A stretch of DNA of 64,000 bases, taken from the NCBI GenBank assembly GCA_034509495.1, contig CM067503.1, forward strand, positions 49,535,783 to 49,599,782. The letters are read 5' to 3'. The notes under the pieces were generated by a model. That model was given only the letters and a program-made list of their open reading frames with translations. It did not search any database and had not been told where the DNA came from. The stretch's first letter is position 1. Every line of letters starts with the position of its first letter. This DNA is from Acestrorhynchus altus (taxonomy: Eukaryota > Chordata > Actinopteri > Characiformes > Acestrorhynchidae). The translations under genes and the position numbers were made by a program. Positions 27,340 through 38,500 of the stretch are shown in pieces.

Positions 27340-28060
27340 ATTAATCAATCAATCAAAGTTTATTTATCTCACAAAGCAGCTTTACAGAAATCCAGGTCCG
27401 AGCTTTAAATGAGCAGCCAGCGTCAACAGTGGCAGGAAAAACTCCATCACTCTCTTTACTTTCTACTGCTGGGTAAAGTAATCCGAAAGCATGGTTTTGA
27501 CATTATTGCTTTGACGATGACACCCAGCTTTACATATCAGCCAAACCAAATGGATCATTGTCTCAGTAGAAAAACAAAGAAACAAAGAAATTCAAACTTG
27601 GATGACACACAATTTTCTTTCACTAAATTCTGATAAAACAGAGATTTTAAAATTAGAGCCCAATAAACCCATTCCTATTAATCTAGATGGTTTTTCAATC
27701 ACACCTAGATCCACGGTGAAAATCCTAGGGTTTTGACATAGACCTTTCATTTGATACTCACATCAGTAACACAGTAAAAACTGGATTCTTTCTTTTATGT
27801 AATGTTGCCAAACTCTCATAAAGATGCTGAGATACTGGTGCGCGCATCCATAACGTCAAGGCAGGATTATTGCAATTCCTTTCTGGCTGGTAGTTCAGGA
27901 AAATCTTTGCAGAAGCTCCAATTTGTCCAAAACGCTTCTGCTAGAGTCTTACCAGAGCTCAGAAATGTGATGTAAAATTAAAAAAGCTTTTATATGTTTT
28001 ATTTTGTAAGATCCCTTCTAACTGACCTTCCTATGTGACCATCAGATCCTTGCAACTCAT
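27340..28060 (+). mobile_element. L2-like LINE fragment, different family, opposite orientation
   Basis: Starts with a reversed L2 tail (AATCAATCAATCAAAGTTTA), then a plus-strand reverse transcriptase segment: LGKVIRKHGFDI, FDDDTQLYIS-type box (the sequence reads TMTPSFTYQ in the shifted frame), NSDKTEILKLEP and a LGF-DIDLSFDTHIS segment. All frames are broken. Confidence 0.65.
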
Positions 28061-28555
28061 TTGGAATGCAGAGGCACGGCTCATCTTCAATATCCCCAAA
28101 TTCAGTCATGTATCTCCTCTGCTGCTACCCTTCATTGGCTCCCTGTAGCTGAACATCAGATTCAAAACCTTGATGCTGACCTACAAAGCCAAAAATTGAC
28201 CAGCTCCTCCGTACATGATAACAATGGTCAAAACTTGAGCTGTACCAAGAGCCCAAGTACAGCATGGCTTGACCCACCGTCCCTCAAATGCAAGGAAAAC
28301 ATGAATCCAGACTCTTTTCTGTTCTGTCCCTCACTGTCTTCAAACGCAGACTGAAGACCACCTTTTTCAGAGTATTTAACTCCATAAGGAGTTATACTGA
28401 ATCTTGTTAGTCCCCAATCTGACATTTGTTTTTCGGCAACAACTAAGCTTGAGGAATGTCTGGAATCATCTAACTAGATATTCTGAATGAAGAGTGAAGC
28501 ACTTTTGTAAGTCGCTCTGGATAAGGGTGTCTGCTAAATGACATAAATGTAAATG
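28040..28555 (+). mobile_element. L2 LINE family A, 3' part and tail
   Basis: This segment is homologous to the 3' part of the minus copy at 25935-26460 (shared PLHWLPVAEHQIQNL-like and GLTHRPSNA-like regions) and ends in TTGTAAGTCGCTCTGGATAA, then GGTGTCTGCTAAATG and ATGTAAATG, the complete family A tail. Confidence 0.8.
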
Positions 28556-28556
28556 A

Positions 28557-28557
<1 letters not shown>

Positions 28558-28612
<55 letters not shown>
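28558..28612. repeat. (GT)n microsatellite
   Basis: GT array with ATAT edges directly after the L2 tail, probably grown from the element's own 3' repeat. Confidence 0.95.
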
Positions 28613-28614
<2 letters not shown>

Positions 28615-28619
28615 TCATA

Positions 28620-31600
28620 TATAACAAATAAATAAGGCTGGAAACCTGTATTTCCCATTGTCAAGGTGTTTACGCTCAGGAGACTCAGCCAAGCCATGGT
28701 GTGGGCTTGAGAAGCTCCTTTACTGTGCATTAAAACAGAGGACTAGTGACCTCATGTGGTGGTGAAACCTCAGAGCACCCAATCTGTTCTTCTGAGTTCA
28801 AAAAGTCAACAGGAAGCAGCAGGTGCATATGCACAACTTTCTGCTAGTATAGATGTCTTTAAATTGATATTGACCTCACTGAAACCACAAGTGGAGTTCA
28901 GTTCCAGTTATCAGTTATCTTCCTCTTCCCTTTGTCATCCTTGATCAGCCAACAAAAGTGTCACCCACAGCCCACGGTAAGCCTTTAACTTTTTGGTTGT
29001 AAAGTTTGGCATGATAAGTCTGTTCTCCAATTTCCTAGACAAATTCATGGTGACTGACCACAAACTCATCTTATACCAGTTTACATAGTATAAAGCTCTG
29101 CAGACTGTAGCATCTAGTTCCACAACTGACTTTATGCATGTTCCTGAGGTAGCTGGAGTGATGTAGGATTCACAGAATAACTGGGAAACACCCCACTGCA
29201 GACATTTCAGCTTTATTGCAGACATAATGGTCATCTCCCCTGTGCTTTACCTGACCTGCAGCTTTTCTGTCTGTAAATCCCATTTCTTACAGTTCTTCAG
29301 ATATCGATGCGTTTCTACTGGTTTCTCACTGGTTTCTGTTTGACACATCACTTTGATGTTCTCCTTGCTCTACCTGTTTGCTTCCCTTTACAACCTTCCC
29401 ATTTTGTTTGGTCAGGGCTGAGAACATCCTGTGACTTACCTTCTTGAAGTTTATAATTTTCTTTTGGTTGAAATGGAGGTCTCTGGTTTTGGGAGTCGTG
29501 ATCCGTGTCGGTCCACATTGTGCACCAGCTCTCCAGGCTGTGACTCTTTATTAACTCAAGATTAATCAGAAGATTTAATCTGATGTAGGTGTTTGTTCTA
29601 GAACTGCAAATTACAGTTCCAGAATATTTTCCTCAAAATTTAGTGATTTGATACAATAAGTGTCTCTGTGATTCACTTATTTCTACAAAATTAAACAATT
29701 GAAAGAACTTCCTCTGAGTGGTGATTCCATCGTTTTCGTAGAAACTGGTTTACACTCAAATATGTGTGTGATTTTGTTAATTAACTTAAAATTGAAGCTA
29801 TATGGTTCTTGACTTTTTTGTAGAGCACGAGGCACATAGTTGGGGGACTTGTCATACAGGATGGGAGATACAGACCTTTGATGCTTGTTTTGACACCACC
29901 ATCTGGCCAATCAGGTTGAGCTCGAGCACCTATAATGTCCATACCATTTCAGAAGAATCTGAAAATGAATCCAATTGATGAGTAAAACAGGGAAGGCTAT
30001 AAAAAGTGGACATAACTCGCAATTTCTACTGTTTGAAAATGAAAAATGAAATGGCAGTAAAGGGAAACTGTGCCAGTGTGCAAGCAGGCCTTTTCCTCCA
30101 GAAAGGCAAAGCAAATCATGTGAATGCTGTCGGATATGTAATGTTTTTGTACAGCTGAATCAATGTCTCTCTCTCTCGCCCTCTGTAATTATAGCTTTTA
30201 AAAATTCTTTTTATTACCTCCTTCCCCCAAGATTGTTATAATATGAATAGAATATGTCTGAATGAGTCACTTTGAGCCAGTGTATTTTGTTGGGGCTGTT
30301 GTACAGTAAAAACAGTGGAAAGCAGGTGTGTTCACTCATTAATGAGCATCTGCACAGGGCTAACCACGCACTAATCTGATTAAAAGCTTACAAGCACAAC
30401 TATAGCACACAGAGCTAATGCATGAAGTCAGCTTTTGCTCCCCTCAACAAAGTTTGGGTTCCATTCATCTTTCAACTAATAAGTTGAAAGTTTTGCTTCA
30501 AAACTTTGCTTCAAAAAGGCTCAAACACAAACTGGGTTAAAAAAGTAGGAGCAGCATGCTTTCTGAGCACATTGTCAACATGGTCAATAGTTGAACTCAA
30601 CTCGACCAATGTGTGTTTCTTTACAAAGAGGGCACGAGGCTTTAATATGTATATTTTTAATGGCATTTTACATGTGGTACTACGGGGCTGTTTTGTACCA
30701 ACCTGTTAGACCTTGTATAATCAGATCATGCTACATAGTGTGTATCATGAAAATGTCACCAAATATCATGGCAAGTTTTTAGCATATTGGGCACTCCCTA
30801 ATAATACCTTCTAATACTTCACTAAGTGGACAAAAAAGAAGAAAAAAAAAAGGTCTCAAAGCAGTAATTTACAAATCTCCCCCCATATTTTAATTCTTTA
30901 AAGTTCACCAATATAAACAGAGATTTCAGGAAAAAGAATGGTAACTTAAAGAAAGCAATGACCGATCTAAATGATGGATCCTTGCCTTCCCAGGAACAGT
31001 GAAGCAAAGATTGGGTGAGGAAGACACTCTGGATGCTGCAGTCACTATTCAACTCCGCTGAAGCCAACTGCATGCTGTTTAAAAACAGCACCAAACAATT
31101 TTTCATATGCACTGTTGAAAAGGGGAAAATGTATGTAAGATCTGAACACACCTACCAACTATCTGACAAACACTTTAAGATGAGCATGAAAAACAGTTCT
31201 GATGGGGTACCTGAGGACAATGGGAAACCCTTAAAAAATTAAATAAAAATAAATAAGAAAAATAAAATGTGTAGGACAGAAAGATATGACAAACAAATGT
31301 ACCTCACAATGCTACAGACATTTTCATTTGTCATCTTCCTCTAATATCTAAGAAGAATCACAAAATCTAAAAATGCTATGCTAAGACAATGAAAACCATA
31401 CATAACCTCTGGACCTGGATTAACTATGGAATAAAAGAAACTTTGGCATGAAGCCTAAATTATGTGGACTGTTTAAATGAACAGCCATGAAGCCATCTAA
31501 TACAACAATGTCAATATTCACACTGTTGGGCATCTGTTTTAAATGGAAGATGAGGTTTGATGAGCATTATGGTTTTTAAAGCACAGCAAAATATTTTAAA

Positions 31601-32110
31601 GATGGCTGAAACTTATAACAGCTAGTATATAACATTTTTCAAAATGAATAGTCACCATTTAAAAGACGCTACTAGATGCTTGTATAAATTAAGCAAACCA
31701 ATAGCATTATTGCGTAATTTGGCATAGTGTGCACTAAAGTTCAACTATTTCAGTCCATTAACTGCATAAAACTAAAACTGACTTTAGCTTTACACCTACT
31801 CATTAGTACATTCCATCTGAAAAGCTTTCCACAAACTTCAGTGCCCTATGAACACCTAACCAGTGCAGGAAGAGTGCATAGCCATAAATACATCTGCCCA
31901 GCAATTTCCATTTGTATGCTGTTGAGACGTGTCCTCACTGTACAGAGCTTCGAGCACTTAGAGCACTCTGCTGCAGAAGCAGCTTGCAGTGGGGGAGGAC
32001 CCAAGTTGGGAAAACATTTGCCCAAAATCTCCAGTTCAAAATCACGTGGGGCCATTAGATTTACTCTGAGTTCTGGAATGAGTTTATGGGCTGAAGAATA
32101 AGTGCATGCA
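28620..32110. other. Intergenic stretch downstream of dnajc5g
   Basis: No exon or transposon motif is clear in this 3.5 kb. It may contain distal dnajc5g 3' UTR (the part nearest 32.1 kb). Open frames at 31727-32101 and 31846-32223 overlap on opposite strands and have no recognisable domain. Confidence 0.3.
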
Positions 32111-32482
32111 TTTATTGGCTGACATTCAACTCCATGCAACTCACATAAGATCTGAAGATTATTAAAAAAAGAAAAGTAAAAACAATGAATTAGACCAAAA
32201 ATGTAACACCCCAAATGAATCAATCTTGTTTTCTTCCAAAAATACAGCCACGTGTTTCCATGCTCAGTTTTGCAGATTTCTAATTGAGATTAAAAGAAAA
32301 CTGAGACATATAATTGAGGTGAGATTGGCAGAAGGTTCCCATATTTTGGCAAACTTTGTTATTTGCTCCCTATGAAGTCAGTGCCAAGGACTGGGGCAGT
32401 AGCCAGTTTGATGCCCTCTATTCCACTGGTGGTAGTGAGGAGCCCGAGGTGAAGTCCCTCAACCCTGAAGTGGGCAGGTGCT
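32111..32482 (-). terminator. dnajc5g 3' UTR with candidate polyadenylation signal
   Basis: An AATAAA hexamer lies on the minus strand at 32116-32111, 367 nt after the stop. The stretch has no other recognisable gene or repeat. The true 3' UTR could extend further, since the next 1.2 kb is unique-looking AT-rich DNA. Confidence 0.4.
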
Positions 32483-32583
32483 TCACTGCTGGGTGGAGTA
32501 CATGGGCTGGATGGTTGCAAAGTGGGTGGTCTCTGATGTGTTGATGGTGGAATGGGGCTGGTTCACAATTGGGGCACTTGGGC
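32483..32583 (-). CDS. dnajc5g: dnajc5g last coding exon
   Basis: Acceptor TCCTATAG, phase 1 in, TGA at 32485-32483. It encodes a short C-terminus rich in Pro, Ser and Thr (GPSAPIVNQPHSTINTSETT) ending MYSTQQ. This is the fastest-evolving part of the family, and I place it by frame, splice site and spacing rather than by strong identity. Confidence 0.85.
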
Positions 32584-35500
32584 CTATAGGAACAGAAAGC
32601 AGGAAACATTTGAGATTGAAATTATTAAATGACATTCTTGTTCAAAATCCTTGAGTTTGAGCTGATTTCTGAGGTGTGTTATAAAAAGAACCAATGTACT
32701 TTAACTCTGAACCCATTTTATTTTTAATAATAGTTACCTCCACATCCCTGATGCAGCTCATCCAGCTCATCGCGCAGCTAATGGACATCATCCATTGACA
32801 GCAAATGGGCAGAACAAAATAGACATACTGAATCAACATGTCTCACTAAAGGTTTAAGCCAAGCATAGAAACATCACAGAAAATACAAGGAGAAAGAAAA
32901 GTGGAAAGGAAAGGGTGGACAAACACAACTAAGCAGTAGGGTGATAAGTTCAAAACTAGACTGAAAGTATACCACCAGCTTGGACAAAGTGGTTTTTAGA
33001 GATGAACTGGGAATGCATGGGTGTAACAGATATCTGGTTCTGACAGGACAGCAGCATCTCTGTATGAAACTAGTCACTTGCTCCAACGGCAATCCAGATC
33101 TAACTGCTAAAGTTTCTTCTCTCAACAACTTCACAAGTGGAACATTGAAGGACAATTTTACTGCCCAATGTTACTATGGAAAACCCACTGCTGAAAGGTA
33201 GCGTACTTGAGCGTCAACAAGTTAGGAAATTTACATTAAATTCTAGTATTAACTTCACAGAATCTGTTTTACTAGGTTAAGAGTGTTTTAGACTGTGCAT
33301 CTCAAATCTTAAAATGATCCATGCTTGTGAGACCTCAACCAAGATATAATGAGGCTAAATCATTTTTGATCACAGACCAGCTCATACGATATGTACAGAG
33401 TATTCACAGAGCTTCGCTTTTTCGACCCTGACTGGTCTCCCAGTTCCTGCTGCAGAAGAACATCCCACAGCATGATGCTGCCACCACCATGCTTCACTGT
33501 AGGAATGGTATTGGGTAGGTGATGAGCAGAGCCTGATTTCCTCCAGACATGATGTTTAGCTGTCAGTCCTAAAAGTTCCACCTTTTTGCTTCTCATGGTC
33601 TGAAAGTCCTTTAGGTGCCTTTTGGAGACTCCAGACAGGCTGTCATGTGACTTTTACTGAGGAGTGGCTTCCGTCATTCTACCGTACAGGCCTGATTGGT
33701 GGAGTGCTGCAGAAATGGTTGTCCTTCTAGAAGGTTCTCCTCTCTCCACAGAGAAATGTTGGAGCTCTGTCAGAGTGACCATTGTTCATTGTTCATGTTT
33801 CTTGGTCACATCCCTGACTAAGGCATTCCTACCATGATCACTCAGTTTGTCCAGACGGTCAACTCTATGAAGAGTCCTGGTGGTTCCAAACTTCTTCCAT
33901 TTACAGATGAGCGAGGACACTGTGCTCATTGAGATCTTCAATGCAGCAGGAATGTTTCTGTACCTTATCCAGATCGTGTCTCCATACAATCCTGTCTCAG
34001 ACAGACAGCTCCTTAGACTTCATGTTTTGGTTTGTCTCTGACCTGCACTGTCTACTATGAGACCTTATATAAACAGATGTGTCTTTACAAATCATGTCCA
34101 ATCAACTGAATTGACCACAGGTATCCAATCAAGCTGCATAGACATCTGAAGGATGATCAGTGGAAACAAGATACTTATGTGCATGTCATTTTTGTCTTAT
34201 TTTTAATAAATTTGCAAAAATGTCTTTTTGAGGAAAAAATGAATTTAATTTATTTTGGAATAAGACTAACAAAGTGCAAAAAGTGAAGCAGAACACTTTC
34301 CGGATGCACTGTAAATCTACAAGAGAAATAATGGCTAAAAGGTAAGACTGTAATCCCATTTTATTTAATTAATATAAATCATGCAGTAAAAAAATAAATA
34401 AAAAGGACAAAATGAGAGACAAAACAAACACAGCCAATTAGTAATAATGAGTGTGATCATGAAAGCAGGTCATGCTGATGGGAGTGTAATATTTGAAAAG
34501 GCTAGTCTTACGAGTCATTTCGACTCCATCAGGGTGTCACCGCTGTTCTCTGGACCTGGACTTGGCATGGGCTGAACAATTATAATAGTTTCTCCTGTGC
34601 AGTGAAAGAACACACTTGCACTTATTAGTATATTTGTGTTATTTGTTTTACAGTTTGCTACAAGCCAACAATGAAGATTTCCTTGAGATTATTTGTACTT
34701 ACAAAAAAAATTATATATACATCAGTCCAATACTATCAGACCGACACGGACTCGCTCCTGAATACTTACAGGATTTAATTTACCTTTATGAGCATCACCA
34801 TCACTCAGATCACAGGGAGCTGCTTCCTACTAGTTCCCAGAATTCAGAAGACCTCAGCAGGGGGACGAGCCTTTTCTCACAAAGCCCCTCAGCTCTGGAA
34901 TAACCTTCCAGGTAATGTTCAGGACTCAGACACTGTCTTCAGGTCTCGACTGAAAACTTACTTGTTCAGTGTAGCATTTGATCATTAATGTCTCAGCTTA
35001 GTTACAGGCTGCAAATCCAGGGGTTCACGGACACGGGGATTTATGGTAAATTGGGATGTTGGTGCTGCCGTCTGACTCCTTCGTGTGATCACTCAGATTT
35101 GTGATGGTGGAGATGGTTGGAAGCTGATGTTTCAGGATGCTCCATGTTTATGTTCTTCTGGTTCTCTCCTCAGTTCAGCTGTTCTAGTAGGATCTGCCAG
35201 TCACTCGCTGCACTCTGCTAATGTTTACATTCTCTGTTCTCTTATTAAACATCAAACTAATTCATCTCTGTACCTTTCCTGAGTTAACGATGACCCACCG
35301 GCCTGAACTGATTAGGTCCTAACCTCAAGCTCTTCTGCCCCATCTGAGAAGGACTCCAAGCTCCCCTGATAGATCTTCACATTGGCTTCCCATCTTCCAC
35401 CAAATTCTCTACATAACAAATGTCAAAGACCACATCAAACCAGATAGTAGATAGGAGGATACACTACTCCCACTGGGAAAAAAAAGTGCTTTCTAAGTTG

Positions 35501-38500
35501 GTTTAGTTTCCAAACGGCTATAATTCCAGAGTGAATACATGGAGGGTGTGTAGAGCAACTCATTCTAATTTCAAGTACAATAAAACTGTAAGAGTGGCAG
35601 CAAATCTAAATGGAAAAAAGGAATGGAAAAAAATGTCTCCAGAAATAGTGGCTAAAACACAGTCAAAGCACAAATACATTCTGCTTTTATGTTCTACATT
35701 ACAGTACTCTTTCCATTTGCAGCATACTGCTACAGGCACATAGAGGACACTGTTTTTAAAAAAGGATCAGAACTTGATCAGGCTTAATATTTCCAATCCT
35801 ATAAAATTCACATAGGAATGGGGCTGTACTGGGTCTTCCTTCAATGTCCTTTGAGCAAAGGCTTTCTGACTCATCTAGTCTAAATGAAAGTGATGTTACC
35901 TGCTGACCAGTAAAAGCAAGACCATGAGGCTTGAAAAAATTGGAAGTTTGTGGAGAATTATTGGTTGCCAATTTTCCCTTTCCAGTCCAACAGAAGCAAG
36001 AGAATACAGAAATACTATAAAGACAACTCACCTCCCCTGTCTTGTTCAGCTTTGATTTGAGCCTCGAGGTCCTCTGGGTCCACATACTGGTAGTTTTCAT
36101 CGTCTTCAGGAGGCTTGCACTTCCCGCAGCAGAAGCAGCAGCAGCAGCAACAAAAGCAGCAGGTGAAAACTGTGCAGCACAACGCCACTGCCTGCAAATT
36201 AGACACACCCGCAGATTAGTCACGGTTCTAAGACCCATTATCTACTTCATGAGTGTCTTGAGATGAAAAGAACAAGCCTGTTCTGTTTCTACTGACAGAT
36301 TACATCCTAACTGTCAAATGTTTTGAAAGTGTGACTGCTTTTGATCAAATGCTTTAGCCAGTACAAAATAACCCAGGGCTGTCACACCAAGCTTTCCAGC
36401 AACAGATCCTTAATTCAGACTCAAGTATCTCACTTAGAATTGCTATAAGAGATACACCCACCTGGAGCAAAAGCATTCCTATTGGACAATATGAAAGGCA
36501 AATTCTGATTGCTCACTCTCTCCAAGAACAAAGCTAGCTAAAGAAAGTCTCTTCAGTAGTAAAATGGAACCATGTCAAGACAAACAAAAATAATCCTTAA
36601 CCTCAGTTACAGTGGAGACTAGAACTAACCAACTCTGTACCATTTCTCATTAAACTCCTCTTTTCCAGATTTTACAGTCAATTTAAACATAGAATTATTA
36701 TTATTAATGTATGTACTGATTTTGTAGGCATTTAATTAATAAACAGTGTCAGAACTGTAAAGTAGCTAGAGCTGGTGCAAAATGCTGATGTCTGGCCATC
36801 TGTTAAACAGTTTCCATCAAAAATACAATTTAATACAAAAGTGAAAATACAGATAAGAAAGAACATGTCTAGTAGAGATGTACGTATGCACGTTTGTCTA
36901 ACTGAGCAATGGGTATTAAGATCATAGTAAGATTACCTTGAACCACCACTTTGACATGAGGAAGTAGTATTTGACACTCTCCTCCCCAAACTGCTCCGAG
37001 ACATAGAGACCCATGGAGCCATACTCATCATAAATCTTTCTCTTAGTCTCATCATTGAGGATGGAGTTGGCATTGTTAATCTCTTTGAACTTCTCTGCAG
37101 CTTCAGGATTGTCTGGGTTCTTGTCTGGGTGGTACTTCAGGGCAAGTTTCCTGTATGGAATAAAGAGTATAGAGATCAGTTCAACCTCAAGAACCTTTCC
37201 AATCTTTCCATTCCATTTCAATCTATAGTGGTTTGGAAGTAAAAGTTGAGGCAGATGATGTATACGGCGATACCATTTTTAATCCTCATTTATATTAACA
37301 GTCAGGTGGAGGTGAGCTACAAATATTAGGGCTAATGTAATCCTTTAAGAGGTCCATGTCTGGTGTGATCTGACAGGAGATGGCTGCCTGAAACCTCATT
37401 CAAAAACATTTTGTTTATGGAGGAACATATTTTGCAATTTCAACAGGCAAAACTCCTTTTTGAAACATGACAGACTCAAAATGACAAAGGCTTTGCGATT
37501 TTTGATCCATCTCACCCTCAACGATCCAAGAAAAAGGGGCCTTTGGCGTTGTGTGAAACAGCCGCTAAAGCTAGTGCAGTTTCACCCACTGCAGACTGAG
37601 GTTTACGCTGTTGGATCATGGTTGGATACTACAGAGAGTCAACTGAATGGCATTGCTTCATCGATTCTCAGCGGGTGAGAATGCTAGCGAAAAACAAGCT
37701 ACGGCGCCATTACCTCTGATGACAACTATGGGCCAGCTCCAAGTGAAGGTCGATGATTTGGACAATAGAGGTTGACGCAAGAACCTAAAATTCATTAGCT
37801 TACCTGAGAAAGCTGAGTGTTCCTCAGCACTCGCTCAGTTTCTCCAAGAAATGCTCCCTTAATGGTTCAGACTCCCTCAGATTCAATGCCCTCGAAATAG
37901 TGTGCTGACCGCTCTCTCTCCAGTTCTCTCCACCTAGGTCTTGTCCATTTTTTGTTTTTATGGAGATTTGCCCTCAGAGGTTCTTTGACATGGTTTCAAA
38001 AACACTGGCTCAGGTAAACAGGTTTCAGGGTTGTGCATATTATGCTTAGATGCCTTCATGAAGGGCAGATACAGTTGTATGGACCCTAAATCTGCCTCTG
38101 CTTTTCTGGAATCCATGAAGAATGAGCGAGTCTGTCTGTTCATGTCTTTGCCTATTCCTGTAAACCCTTTTATTCTTCTGAAAGAATGAGAGAATTGAAC
38201 TGTTATACCAAAGCTTTCCTACCTTTCCGGCATATTTCACTGATATGCCACTTTTATACAGATTTTGAACAGAGTGCATTATCAAAGGTTCAAGAGTAGT
38301 TTGATGTTAGGCAAAGAAACTTGGTAGACAGATTATATTGTCCCCTCAGTGAAGAACTAATGGTGAGGATGTGTGGTGGTTGTTAAAGCTATACTTTCAT
38401 CTGGTGGCTTTGTTTGTTTTTATGATATGCTTGACTTTGGTGACCAGTTGGATTTAATAGATATTAAAACCACAATTCCTAAATCCTTTTAGCACACTAC

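Noticed and set aside
31727..32223. Overlapping open frames of about 125 codons on opposite strands
   Set aside because: There are no domains, splice support or homology that I recognise; the position fits the dnajc5g 3' UTR.
35756..36238. 160-codon minus-strand frame overlapping the cysteine-string exon
   Set aside because: It is in a different frame from the real exon and runs into introns on both sides.
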